DNA of 64,000 nt from JBAZDC01 sp041654595 (GTDB taxonomy: Bacteria > Pseudomonadota > Gammaproteobacteria > Burkholderiales > Burkholderiaceae_B), in contig CAZKBT010000006.1 of assembly GCA_964551305.1 (NCBI GenBank), forward strand, positions 1 through 64,000. The letters are read 5' to 3'. The position numbers and the translations under genes are program-made. Positions 7,103 through 16,114 of this stretch are shown piece by piece. Under the pieces are notes generated by a model. The model ran no database searches. It saw only the letters and a list, made by a program, of their open reading frames with translations, and was not told the origin of the DNA. Every line of letters starts with the position of its first letter. The stretch's first letter is position 1.

Positions 7103-8552
7103 GGTAGTCAGCCAGCCCTTGCGCCGCTTGCTCAGCGGACATGTCGATGTCGACCATGCGCACCAGATCCAGCAGACTGAAGCGTCCGTCATGGTGCCAG
7201 CCCGATTCGGGCATCGTCATGCTTCCCAGGGCGCACAGCCGCGTCGCGCCCGCTTGCCCCAGCAGGGGAGCAAGGCGGAACAGTTCTTCGGGGCTGGCCA
7301 TCAAGCCCACGGTTTGCAAATACGCGGCTTGGGCGCTCAAGCTCGCGGCGGCGTCGTCCAGACTGTCCACGGCCAGCACGCACGCCGTGCGGTTCAGGGC
7401 GCTGGGCGGCAAGGGCAGCGCCGATTCCAGATAGGCGAGCGCCCAGGGGTCGGCGCTGGATCCGAGCAGCTCGACGTCCGCGCCGCGGGCGGCCTGCATC
7501 GCCACCGCTTGCCGCCATGCGGCGATGCTCTGAGCTTCTTCCAGCGATAGGTCCCGGCGCGTGAACTGATATTGCCGCGCCGACAGCTCGCCGGCCAGTT
7601 GCCGCGCGAATTCCCTGGGTGACACGCGCGCGCCGCGCTCGACGTAGAAGATCTGGGCGCTGTAGCAGCCTTGTTGATCCCAGCGCAGCATGTCCGTTGC
7701 CGCCAGCCGCGCCGCGATCAGGGATTGCCGCGCGTCCAGGGCGGCTGCCGAAACCAATCCCGCGCTCAGTTTGTGGCCGTGTTCCAGCAGGCGCGTGCCG
7801 ACGGGCGCATGCGCGCGCCAGGCTGCGAGCGTGGCGTCGCCGCCATAGACCGTCAGCACCTCGCTTTGCTGCGCCAGGGTTCTCTCCCGTTGCGCATCGC
7901 CGCCCGGCCACCATGCGATGGCAAGCGTATCCGCCAGGCGCGGCTCGACCTCGGCTAACACACGGGCGAACCAGCCCGCGAAGAGCGGTTCGTCGCTGGC
8001 GAGCTTGCCGAGGCTGCCCGCCTTGACCAGCAGGCCCGACACCAGGCTCCATAGCGGCAATCCCGGCACGTTCCCGGCCCAGACGTGGCCCAGCAGCTTG
8101 GGCCCGTAGGCGCGGGTCCAACCTCCTTTGGGACGCGGTCGAAAATCGTCGAGCAGGCCGGGGTCGCCGAAGTCTTCGGCCAGAAAGCGCAGCAATTGCG
8201 GGCGGCGAAACGTTTTCAGGATGGCGTTGATGCCGAGCCGAGTCATCTCGGCGTCGAAGCCGGTCACGATGCTCAGTAGGCGGTCCATCTCTTGGCGCGC
8301 CGGATCCGCGGCATCCAGCATCCTGGCGATGCAGCGGTCGATCGCATCGACGACGTCCATCACCGGCATCACGGCCAGATTTTCCTGAGCGGCCTTTCGA
8401 ACCTTGGCGGCCAACAAGATCAGTTGTTCAGGAGTCGGACGAGGCAGCGCGACCTCTATGGCTTGTCCGCGCGCGCGGAATGTCCGCGATTCCCAGGCCA
8501 GGGACTCGGCGGGCAGGCCAGGCAGATAGCCCGCGGCGATGCGGGTTGTCAT
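7095..8552 (-). CDS. LuxC-like acyl-CoA/acyl-protein reductase
   Basis: A 485-aa protein of the LuxC (aldehyde dehydrogenase-fold) family, which reduces an acyl thioester to an aldehyde with NADPH via an acyl-cysteine intermediate. The candidate nucleophile is Cys296 in WDQQGCYSAQIFYVE, and GHVWAGNVPGLPLWSL near residue 155 is the family nucleotide-binding segment. The ATG at 8552 overlaps the stop of the LuxE-like gene (ATGA). No luciferase genes (luxAB) occur, so bioluminescence is not implied. Its place in a TPP-riboswitch operon with an importer suggests that it reduces a small carboxylate rather than a fatty acid; the substrate is unknown. Confidence 0.88.
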   Translation of the reverse strand: MTTRIAAGYLPGLPAESLAWESRTFRARGQAIEVALPRPTPEQLILLAAKVRKAAQENLAVMPVMDVVDAIDRCIARMLDAADPARQEMDRLLSIVTGFDAEMTRLGINAILKTFRRPQLLRFLAEDFGDPGLLDDFRPRPKGGWTRAYGPKLLGHVWAGNVPGLPLWSLVSGLLVKAGSLGKLASDEPLFAGWFARVLAEVEPRLADTLAIAWWPGGDAQRERTLAQQSEVLTVYGGDATLAAWRAHAPVGTRLLEHGHKLSAGLVSAAALDARQSLIAARLAATDMLRWDQQGCYSAQIFYVERGARVSPREFARQLAGELSARQYQFTRRDLSLEEAQSIAAWRQAVAMQAARGADVELLGSSADPWALAYLESALPLPPSALNRTACVLAVDSLDDAAASLSAQAAYLQTVGLMASPEELFRLAPLLGQAGATRLCALGSMTMPESGWHHDGRFSLLDLVRMVDIDMSAEQAAQGLADYRD

Positions 8553-9655
8553 GCCTGCGCCGCTTTCAGGAAGGCGTCCATGGCCATCGAGCATCCTTTT
8601 GCTTGCGCGCCCTGGGCGCGCCCGAGCAGCAGGAAGCCGCCGTCGGCGGCGATGCCGGCATCTTCGGTCAATATGGTCGTGACCGAATTGAAGTTCGCCA
8701 GATCGCAATGGGCCAGGATGCCGCGTTCGCCGGCAGGCATGTCGGATCCCGTCACCGGGTCCACCAGCCGTGTCCTGATCCAGTGCGGACCCGACTTCAC
8801 GGGTGGATGAACGGCATTGCCGTTGTCGTAGAACTGCGTGCTCAACTCCGTCATGCCGTACATGTTGATGCAGTCGTCGGCCCTCACGCCGAAGGCTGCG
8901 TGCAATTGCCGGTAGAACGCCTGCATCGGTATTTCGCGCGACTGGCCTTTGAAGCCGCCTGTGTCGAGAAGGCGGCTGCCCGGCGGCAGGCGGAACGTCA
9001 GATTGCGCGCGCTCAAGGCATCCATGAGGTGAACGAAGCTGTAGCTTGCGCCGAGCAAGGCATAAGGCTCGCCGTCGCGTTCGGCCTGGGACAGGGTGGC
9101 AATCAACGCATCGACGTCCATGCCGTTCTCGTCGATGAAATAGCCGCTGCCCGGCGCGCCGAAGCCGTGCAACGCAAGCGCGAGATAATGGGCCAGGGAT
9201 GAATTGGGCATCATGTCCTCGGACGGAAACAGGATGCCCATGCGCATGCGGGCCTCTCCGCGCATGAAGCGTTGGGCAAAATGCATCGCCATCGAACGGT
9301 CGTAGACCTGAAGGTGCGGATGGTAATGGCGGCCCTTGATGTCCGAGCGCGTGGTGCCGCTGGTCATGAACACGCGTTCGCAGCGTTCGGGCGGGACGCA
9401 ACTGAGCGTCAAGTCCTTGAAGCCGTCGATCGGCACGGCGGGTATGTCGCGCCAGTGTCTGGCCGTGCGCGGGGTCTTGCCCAGTTGCCGGCAATAGCGC
9501 TGAAATGCGTGGTTATGCTGGAACTGGTGGAAGAACAGGCGCAGGGCCAGCTCGTTGAATGCGTCCTCGCCGCCGCCGGGACGGTCCATGAAGTCCAGGA
9601 GGTCACGGAGGATGTCCGGCGCCAGACCCGGCGCGGCAATATCGGGCTTGTTCAC
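8549..9655 (-). CDS. LuxE-like acyl-protein synthetase (carboxylate-activating)
   Basis: A 368-aa member of the LuxE acyl-protein synthetase family: it adenylates a carboxylic acid and carries it as a thioester for the LuxC partner. The phosphate-binding loop MTSGTTRSDIKG and the segment NMYGMTELSTQFYD are adenylate-forming signatures; Cys355 in KGCSMAMDAF near the C terminus lies where LuxE has its acyl-accepting cysteine. The GTG at 9655 is chosen because AAGGAG stands seven bases upstream, and this ribosome binding site forms the 3' edge of the TPP aptamer. First gene of the operon. Confidence 0.87.
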   Translation of the reverse strand: MNKPDIAAPGLAPDILRDLLDFMDRPGGGEDAFNELALRLFFHQFQHNHAFQRYCRQLGKTPRTARHWRDIPAVPIDGFKDLTLSCVPPERCERVFMTSGTTRSDIKGRHYHPHLQVYDRSMAMHFAQRFMRGEARMRMGILFPSEDMMPNSSLAHYLALALHGFGAPGSGYFIDENGMDVDALIATLSQAERDGEPYALLGASYSFVHLMDALSARNLTFRLPPGSRLLDTGGFKGQSREIPMQAFYRQLHAAFGVRADDCINMYGMTELSTQFYDNGNAVHPPVKSGPHWIRTRLVDPVTGSDMPAGERGILAHCDLANFNSVTTILTEDAGIAADGGFLLLGRAQGAQAKGCSMAMDAFLKAAQA

Positions 9656-9659
9656 AACT

Positions 9660-9752
9660 CTCCTTACGTCGGTATGAACCGAATCAAGTTCACGGGTTCG
9701 GTGCGGCCATCTCAGTGCCAGCCCATGCGAAAGGCGGCACACCCCGGAGCAT
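9660..9752 (-). promoter_or_regulatory. TPP (THI-box) riboswitch
   Basis: The minus-strand leader of the LuxE-like gene reads CTCCGGGGTGTGCC, then GGCTGGCACTGAGAT, then CCGAACCCGTGAACTTGATT, then CGGTTCATACCGACGTAAGG. CTGAGAT, ACCCGTGAACTTGAT and the P4/P5 element ending in CGACGTAAGGAG are the conserved THI-box blocks. The last block contains the Shine-Dalgarno sequence of the GTG start at 9655, pointing to translational repression when TPP is bound. Confidence 0.93.
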
Positions 9753-9757
9753 TCTGG

Positions 9758-9763
9758 ATTATA
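9758..9763 (-). promoter_or_regulatory. -10 element of the TPP-riboswitch operon
   Basis: A perfect TATAAT on the minus strand seven to twelve bases before the likely RNA start at the riboswitch boundary. No good -35 hexamer is visible at 16-18 bp spacing, where the sequence is GC-rich. Confidence 0.6.
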
Positions 9764-9821
9764 GCGCCCGGGGGCGGGCGCAGGCGGAGCGCGCCGGGCA
9801 AGAAGAGCGAAGACGAAGCAA

Positions 9822-9853
9822 GGCCGGCTTGCGTGCGAGCATGCAAGCCGGCC
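9822..9853 (-). terminator. Strong hairpin after the Bug receptor gene
   Basis: GGCCGGCTTGC and GCAAGCCGGCC form an 11-bp perfect stem with a ten-base loop, 39 bases past the stop of the Bug gene on the minus strand. The tail (TTGCTTCG) is only partly U-rich, so termination is probable but not certain. Confidence 0.55.
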
Positions 9854-9892
9854 GGAGATGGAGGCGGATAGAGTCCTGGAGCGGTAGTGCGC

Positions 9893-10861
9893 TTATTGCA
9901 GAGGCAGGTTGGCCTTCTGCACCAGCTCTCCCCAATGCTTGTAGTCGTCCTGGACGAATGCCGTCGTTTCCTCGGGCGTCATGGTCTTGGAGACTGAGCC
10001 GGACGCCTCCAGGGCGGGCTTGAGTTCATCCGATTTCATGATCTTGTTGAGGGCCGCATTCAGCCGTTGGACACGATCGGCGGGCAAGCCGCTGGGCGCG
10101 GCCATGATGTACCACTGCGTGGCGTCGTAGTCGGGGATGCCGGCTTCCTGCATGGTCGGTACGTCGGGCAGACTGTCGATCCGGAAGGTGGACGTGACGG
10201 CATAGGCTTTCAGCCGTCCTTCCTTGATGTGCGCCAAGACGGGCGAAACGCCGAGCAGGCCCAGCGGTATCTGATTGCCGACCACATCCGAGACGGCTTG
10301 GCCGCCGCCTTTATAAGGAACATGGACGATGTCGGTACCGGCGAGCTGGTTGAGCAGTTCGCCGCCCAGGTGCTGGGACGTGCCCAGGCCGGAGCTGGCG
10401 TAGCTCCAGTGCTCGGGCTGCGCCTTGGCGGCTTTCAGCGGCGCCTTCAGGGCCTTTTCTGCGGTGGCGGCGGGGCCGGGCAGGAGCATGGGGCCGTGGG
10501 CGGGCATGCCGATCGCCATGAGTTCTTTACCGATTTCGGGCTGAGGCTGCGCGGACAGGATCGGGCCGGGCACGCTGATCAGCGTGTAGCCGTCCGCGGA
10601 CGCCCTGCTGGCTTGCTGCAGGGCGATCAGGCCGGATGCGCCGGGCCGATTCTCCACGACGATAGTCTGTTGCAGTTCATCTTCCAACTGGCGCGCGACC
10701 TGGCGCGTCAACACGTCCAGGCTGCCGCCGGGCGCGAATCCGACGATCCAGGTAATGGGTTTTTCATTGGGCCAGGACGAGGTATCGGCAAGCGCCTGCC
10801 CAAAGGGGACGATGGAGGCAAGCAGCGCCATGACGGCGATTCGGCGAGAGAGTTTCTTCAT
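9893..10861 (-). CDS. Bug family (TctC-type) tripartite tricarboxylate transporter receptor
   Basis: A periplasmic solute receptor of 322 aa, of the family greatly expanded in Bordetella and relatives. It has a Sec signal peptide (MKKLSRRIAVMALLASIVPF, ending near ALA) and the family hallmarks IVGFAPGGSLDVLTRQVA and VVENRPGASG. The ATG at 10861 follows AAGGACC. No TctA/TctB membrane genes are adjacent, so it is an orphan receptor as is common for this family. It starts 62 bases after the sulfatase gene on the same strand and probably forms an operon with it, which would suggest a sulfated or related organic acid as ligand; that link is inference. Confidence 0.9.
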   Translation of the reverse strand: MKKLSRRIAVMALLASIVPFGQALADTSSWPNEKPITWIVGFAPGGSLDVLTRQVARQLEDELQQTIVVENRPGASGLIALQQASRASADGYTLISVPGPILSAQPQPEIGKELMAIGMPAHGPMLLPGPAATAEKALKAPLKAAKAQPEHWSYASSGLGTSQHLGGELLNQLAGTDIVHVPYKGGGQAVSDVVGNQIPLGLLGVSPVLAHIKEGRLKAYAVTSTFRIDSLPDVPTMQEAGIPDYDATQWYIMAAPSGLPADRVQRLNAALNKIMKSDELKPALEASGSVSKTMTPEETTAFVQDDYKHWGELVQKANLPLQ

Positions 10862-10923
10862 GAATGGTCCTTGTGTGGTTTCGGGTGCCAAGGTGCGGCG
10901 ATGCGTGTTCGGGCGTTGTCCCG

Positions 10924-12246
10924 TCAATCGGGCGCGCCCGGCCGGATGTTGGGGTGCGCCGTGCAGCTATCGTTGAATTCTTTGACCATCTTCAATATGG
11001 GGTTGAGCACCCACGTATTGAAGATCAGCACGTCGTGCTCTTCTTTGGGATCCTGCACGATATTGAACAGATAGGGCGATTCCAGCTTGCCTTTGCTCTC
11101 GTTCACTTCAGGCTCCCAGTAGAAATGCAGCTTCCAATCACGCCATTTGACGGCGCGCATGGCGTCTTTGATGTAGAAGGGGAAGCCCTCCCGAGCCGAT
11201 TTTTCCTGTTTGCCGAAGAAGAAATCGCTCTGGTCGATGCCGTCGACGGGGCGATCCGCCGGCACCTGCGCGCCGGCGATGCGGGCCAGCGTGGTGTAGA
11301 TGTCGGTGACGTGGACGATTTCGTTGCTGACCTTTCCGGATGCGATCTTGCGCGGCCAGCGCGCGATGAAGGGCACGCGCAGGCTGCCTTCCATCGCGGT
11401 ATGGTAGGTGCCGCGCCATGGGCCGGCGGTGCCTCGATACGGTTGGCGAAACTCAGGGCCGTTGTCGCTGCAGAAAATGAACAGGGTGTTGTCGGCGATG
11501 CCGAGACGATCCACTTCGTCGATGACCTGGCCGACGCGAAAATCCATCTCGGCCATCGAGTCCGCGAATTCGCCGTGGCCCGTTCTGCTGGCGAAATCCG
11601 GGTGGGCCAGGGTGGGGAAGTGCAGGTGCACCATCGGCAGGTACAAGAAGAAAGGCTTGTTCTGCTCGTGATGACGGCTCATGAAGTCCAGCGAGCGCGC
11701 GACCAGTTCGGCGTCGATCAGCCGGCGCGCCTTCAGATCGTATTCCTTCACATTGCGTGACGGTTGGCCGGCCTTGCCTTCCATGATGTGCGGCAGCGGC
11801 GCCACCTCGGGATCGTAACCGTTGGTGGAGGTGAACATGCTTTCGTCCGTGGTTCTCGGTATGCCGTACCATTCGTCGAAGCCGCGGTCCGAGGGATAGC
11901 GGCCGGGAATGTCGCCCAGATGCCATTTGCCGAAATGCGCGGTGGCATAGCCTTGGCCGGAGAGCAGTTGCGCCAGCGTGATTTCCCAGCGGCTGATGCC
12001 TTGCGGCAGGCCGGCGGGAACGGATTGCAGGGCGCCGGTGCGTATGGGATGGCGTCCGGTCATCAATGCCGAGCGTGTCGGCACGCAATCGCTTTCCACG
12101 TTGTAGTTCTGAAGTAGAAGGCCTTGTTTCGCCAAGGCGTCGATGCGCGGAGTCGGCGCGCCGCGCAGGGCGCCGCCGCCATAGCAGCCGAGTTCGCCCC
12201 AGCCCAGGTTATCCGCCATGATCAATACTATATTAGGTGCAGTCAT
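10924..12246 (-). CDS. Type I sulfatase (arylsulfatase family)
   Basis: A 440-aa member of the alkaline phosphatase-like sulfatase family that hydrolyses sulfate esters. The N-terminal metal-binding stretch NIVLIMADNLGWGELGCYGG, Cys54 in the C-x-P-x-R motif (CVPTR) that is matured to formylglycine, GRHPIRTG and GKWHLGD downstream, and FCSDNGPE in the C-terminal half are all present. CVPTR departs from the usual CxPSR only at Ser to Thr, which still allows maturation. No signal peptide is visible, so it is probably cytoplasmic. Divergent to a LysR gene. A phosphonate/phosphate monoester hydrolase is a less likely alternative. Confidence 0.88.
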   Translation of the reverse strand: MTAPNIVLIMADNLGWGELGCYGGGALRGAPTPRIDALAKQGLLLQNYNVESDCVPTRSALMTGRHPIRTGALQSVPAGLPQGISRWEITLAQLLSGQGYATAHFGKWHLGDIPGRYPSDRGFDEWYGIPRTTDESMFTSTNGYDPEVAPLPHIMEGKAGQPSRNVKEYDLKARRLIDAELVARSLDFMSRHHEQNKPFFLYLPMVHLHFPTLAHPDFASRTGHGEFADSMAEMDFRVGQVIDEVDRLGIADNTLFIFCSDNGPEFRQPYRGTAGPWRGTYHTAMEGSLRVPFIARWPRKIASGKVSNEIVHVTDIYTTLARIAGAQVPADRPVDGIDQSDFFFGKQEKSAREGFPFYIKDAMRAVKWRDWKLHFYWEPEVNESKGKLESPYLFNIVQDPKEEHDVLIFNTWVLNPILKMVKEFNDSCTAHPNIRPGAPD

Positions 12247-12310
12247 CGTTGTCGCCCGTATCAGACTGAAGAAAACTATAGTCAGTTTGCGGGTCCGCTT
12301 CTATTACGGT

Positions 12311-12339
12311 ATGTATACGAATACATTCCAAATTGGAAT
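12311..12339. promoter_or_regulatory. Overlapping palindromes between sulfatase and LysR genes
   Basis: ATGTAT-ACGA-ATACAT (12311-12326) and ATTCCAA-A-TTGGAAT (12325-12339) are two perfect inverted repeats that share two bases. They lie in the divergent promoter region, 65 bases from the sulfatase start and about 85 from the LysR start, as expected of a LysR-type operator (T-N11-A sites). Confidence 0.55.
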
Positions 12340-12424
12340 ATCATGTGGATTCTTTGGATAGCCGGGAAAAAAACGGCGGCGCGCGCGGTTCCCGCGTCAC
12401 GCCGCGGCCGGCTCTTGCTTTGGA

Positions 12425-13330
12425 ATGGGCGTGGCCTACGCGTACAACGATCTCATCTGTTTTTTGGCGGTAGTGGAGCATGGCCAGCTAAGCCGCGCCG
12501 CCGGCGCATTGCAGCTTAGTCAGCCGGCCGTGACCAAGATCATTCGGCGGCTGGAAGATGCGCTAGGGGTGCCGCTGTTCCAGCGCGGCGCCCATGGCGT
12601 GACGTTGACGGCGGACGGACAGCTTTTCCTCAATCCCGCGCGCAAGCTGGTCAGGCAGCACGAGGATACGCTGCGCGTCGCCGCGGACATTCAGGCGAAA
12701 AGAATAGGATTGCTGCGGGTGGGCTTGACGCTGGCCACGTCGACGAGCTCGGTGCCGCAAGCGATCGCCACCCTGATACGCATGCGGCCGGGCCTGCGCG
12801 TCAAGCTCGAGGTGGACAAGTCCGATCGCTTGCTGGAGGCGCTGGAGGACGGTTCGCTGGATTTGATCGTCGTGCCGACGTACATGGACCAGGACGTGTC
12901 GAGCGCCTATATGGTCATCGGCAGCGACGAGCTGAGTGTCGCGGCGCGGCTGAGCCACCCCTTGTCGGCGGCCGTCCAGCAGCGCAAAGGCGGCTTGAGG
13001 CTGGCTCAAACTCGGGAATATGGCTGGGCATTGCCCAGCCGGGACACCAAGGCGCGCCGCCACATTGAACAGCAGTACCAGTTGCAGGGTTTGGCTCCGC
13101 CTACGGCCGTCATGGAAATTCAGCAAAACATGGATGCCGTGGTGGACATCGTCAGTCGCACCGATCTGCTGTGCTTTGTGCCTGCGTACGTGCTGCGCCA
13201 AGCGTCCGGCCGATTGCAAAGGCTGCGGGTCGAGCATCTGGCGCTGCAGCGAAATTGGCTGCTGATGCATCGCCCTCATTCTCCCTGGACCTCCTTGATG
13301 AAGGATTTACGCGATTTGTTGGTGCGCTAG
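12425..13330 (+). CDS. LysR-family transcriptional regulator
   Basis: A 301-aa LTTR with an N-terminal winged helix (FLAVVEHGQLSRAAGALQLS then QPAVTKIIRRLEDALGVPLF, residues 11-52) and a C-terminal effector-binding domain. The GTKIIRR-type recognition helix is typical of the CbnR/GbpR branch. It is transcribed away from the sulfatase-Bug operon, the usual arrangement for an activator of the neighbouring genes. The start at 12425 has only a weak ribosome binding site. Confidence 0.88.
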   Translation: MGVAYAYNDLICFLAVVEHGQLSRAAGALQLSQPAVTKIIRRLEDALGVPLFQRGAHGVTLTADGQLFLNPARKLVRQHEDTLRVAADIQAKRIGLLRVGLTLATSTSSVPQAIATLIRMRPGLRVKLEVDKSDRLLEALEDGSLDLIVVPTYMDQDVSSAYMVIGSDELSVAARLSHPLSAAVQQRKGGLRLAQTREYGWALPSRDTKARRHIEQQYQLQGLAPPTAVMEIQQNMDAVVDIVSRTDLLCFVPAYVLRQASGRLQRLRVEHLALQRNWLLMHRPHSPWTSLMKDLRDLLVR

Positions 13331-13380
13331 CGTCACGGCTTGGCGCCGCCGTGCCCATCGGCATGCCTCTGGCCCTATTA

Positions 13381-13455
13381 AAATTATGCTATAGGTGAAA
13401 ACGTTAAGTGAAAATCCCCTAATTTTTCACTTAAAATAAATCAATAGCATAATTT
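13381..13455. promoter_or_regulatory. Nested perfect inverted repeats before the XRE-cupin gene
   Basis: Outer arms AAATTATGCTAT (13381-13392) and ATAGCATAATTT (13444-13455) are perfect 12-bp complements. Inner arms TTAAGTGAAAA (13404-13414) and TTTTCACTTAA (13424-13434) are perfect 11-bp complements around nine bases. The AT-rich block ends 19 bases before the start codon, so it is the likely operator and promoter of the regulator gene. Confidence 0.65.
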
Positions 13456-13474
13456 ATGTGGTCGATACGGCATC

Positions 13475-14152
13475 ATGAGTGCACAAACAGAGCATCTACG
13501 CACGTTGGGGCAACGCATACGCGCGCAACGCAAAAAAGTCGGAAAATCGTTGAAAGTCGTGGCCGATGAAACGGGATTGTCCATCGCTTTCCTGTCACAG
13601 CTCGAGCGCGACATTTCCTCGCCTTCGCTTGCCTCGTTGCGTTTGATAGCCAACTCGCTGGGTACCGCCGCCCACTATTTCATGGGCTCGGCCGGCGAGC
13701 CGTCGCCGGTCAGCAAGAGCGGTCGGCGCAAACCATATTGCCCCAGCGACAAGGGACCCCGATACGAACGTCTCAGCGACGAGTTTCTGGGCAGCAAGCT
13801 CAGTTCGGTCATTATCAATCTGCCCGCTGGCTACGAAGGCCAGTTGATGACGCATGAGGGCGAAGAAATCATGTATGTGCTGGAAGGCTCCATACAGTGC
13901 GACGTCAACGGCGAGACCCGTTTTCTCGAAAAAGGCGACTCCATACATTATTCGTCACACTTGCCGCATCGCACCCGCAACCCGTCCGTCCAGCCGGCAA
14001 AAGTAATGTGGGTGGGCACGCTGCGGATTTTCAGCAAAGAAGAGTCGGCGTGGCGCCTGGACGGGGAAACCGTGCTGAGCGCGTCGGACCCGCTGCATTT
14101 CGATCTGTCCGATGCCGAGGACGAGCGGCCTGCCGCGCCCGCCTCATGCTAG
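13475..14152 (+). CDS. XRE-family regulator with cupin domain
   Basis: A 225-aa protein with an N-terminal helix-turn-helix (LGQRIRAQRKKVGKSLKVVA through FLSQLERDISSPSLASLRLI, residues 11-61) and a C-terminal cupin (about 110-195, with MTHEGEEIMYVLEGSI and GDSIHYSSHLPHRTRNP). This is the PuuR/MtlR-like architecture of regulators of small-molecule uptake and catabolism, the cupin binding the effector. It heads an operon-like run: ten bases separate it from the following permease gene. It probably represses or tunes its own promoter through the palindromes just upstream. Confidence 0.88.
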   Translation: MSAQTEHLRTLGQRIRAQRKKVGKSLKVVADETGLSIAFLSQLERDISSPSLASLRLIANSLGTAAHYFMGSAGEPSPVSKSGRRKPYCPSDKGPRYERLSDEFLGSKLSSVIINLPAGYEGQLMTHEGEEIMYVLEGSIQCDVNGETRFLEKGDSIHYSSHLPHRTRNPSVQPAKVMWVGTLRIFSKEESAWRLDGETVLSASDPLHFDLSDAEDERPAAPASC

Positions 14153-14162
14153 GGAGGGCGGG

Positions 14163-15007
14163 ATGATCTTGCTTAAAGCCATTGGCCGTCTGACGCTGCT
14201 CCTCCCGGCCAAGCTGAGCGGTTTGGCCATGCCGTTGTGGATATCCGTTGTTTATACCTTGATGCTGGCGCCCGTCGTCATTCTGGCCGTCATCAGCGTT
14301 TTCGATCAGCAGATAGTGAGCTTCCCGCCGGAAGGGTGGACGTGGCGATGGTATCTCAACGCCTGGGACCATCCTGAATTTGCCACCGGTTTGCTCATCA
14401 GCCTTCAGGTGGCGGTGCTGTCCACGTTGATCGGCGTGCCGCTGGGTACGGCGGCCGCGCTTGCCCTGGTGCGCAGCAAGCTGCTTGGGAAAAGTTTTTT
14501 CAACTATTTGTTGCTCGGTCCCTTGGTCGTGCCGGGCGTCGTGGCGGGCGCCGCTTTGTATCTTGCCTACGTGCGGTGGGAAAATCTGCTCGACATGGAT
14601 ATCACCGCGACGCTGGGCGGCTTGGTAGCCGGACATACCCTCCTGGCCATGCCGTGGACGGTACGCCTGGTCGTCGCCAGTTTGGAAGGAATGGATAGGT
14701 CCGCCGAAGAGGCCGCCGTCAACCTCGGCGCGCGGCCATGGACGGTGTTCAGGCGCGTCACGTTGCCTATGATGCGCTCGGGCGTGATTGCCGCCATGCT
14801 GTTCGCATTTATCCAGAGCTTCGAGAACCTGGATCTTTCTTTGTTGCTGGTGGGGCCCGGAAGCAGCACCTTGCCCGTTGCCATGCTCAGCTATCTGGAA
14901 TTCCGCATCGATCCTACCTTGGCAGCCGTGGCGACCGTGCAGGTCGTCGTAATCGGCGTCCTCATGGTGGTGACCGATAGGTTCGTGAAATTGTCGAGGA
15001 TAGTTTG

Positions 15008-15008
<1 letters not shown>
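14163..15008 (+). CDS. ABC transporter permease, PotC-like
   Basis: One of two membrane subunits of a spermidine/putrescine/opine-type importer, 281 aa with about six helices. The coupling loop SAEEAAVNLGARPWTVFRRV is the EAA motif. The start at 14163 is preceded by AGGGAGGGCGGG. It overlaps the ATPase start by one base (TGATG). The gene order permease-ATPase-receptor-permease differs from the E. coli potABCD order but is common in proteobacterial clusters of unknown substrate. Confidence 0.88.
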
Positions 15009-16087
<1,079 letters not shown>

Positions 16088-16114
16088 GATTGATAACATT
16101 CAAGGAGAACCAGC

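Noticed and set aside
7095..9655. Bioluminescence (lux) operon
   Set aside because: LuxC- and LuxE-like genes are present, but luxA, luxB and luxD are absent and the operon has a TPP riboswitch with a NitT/TauT-type importer.
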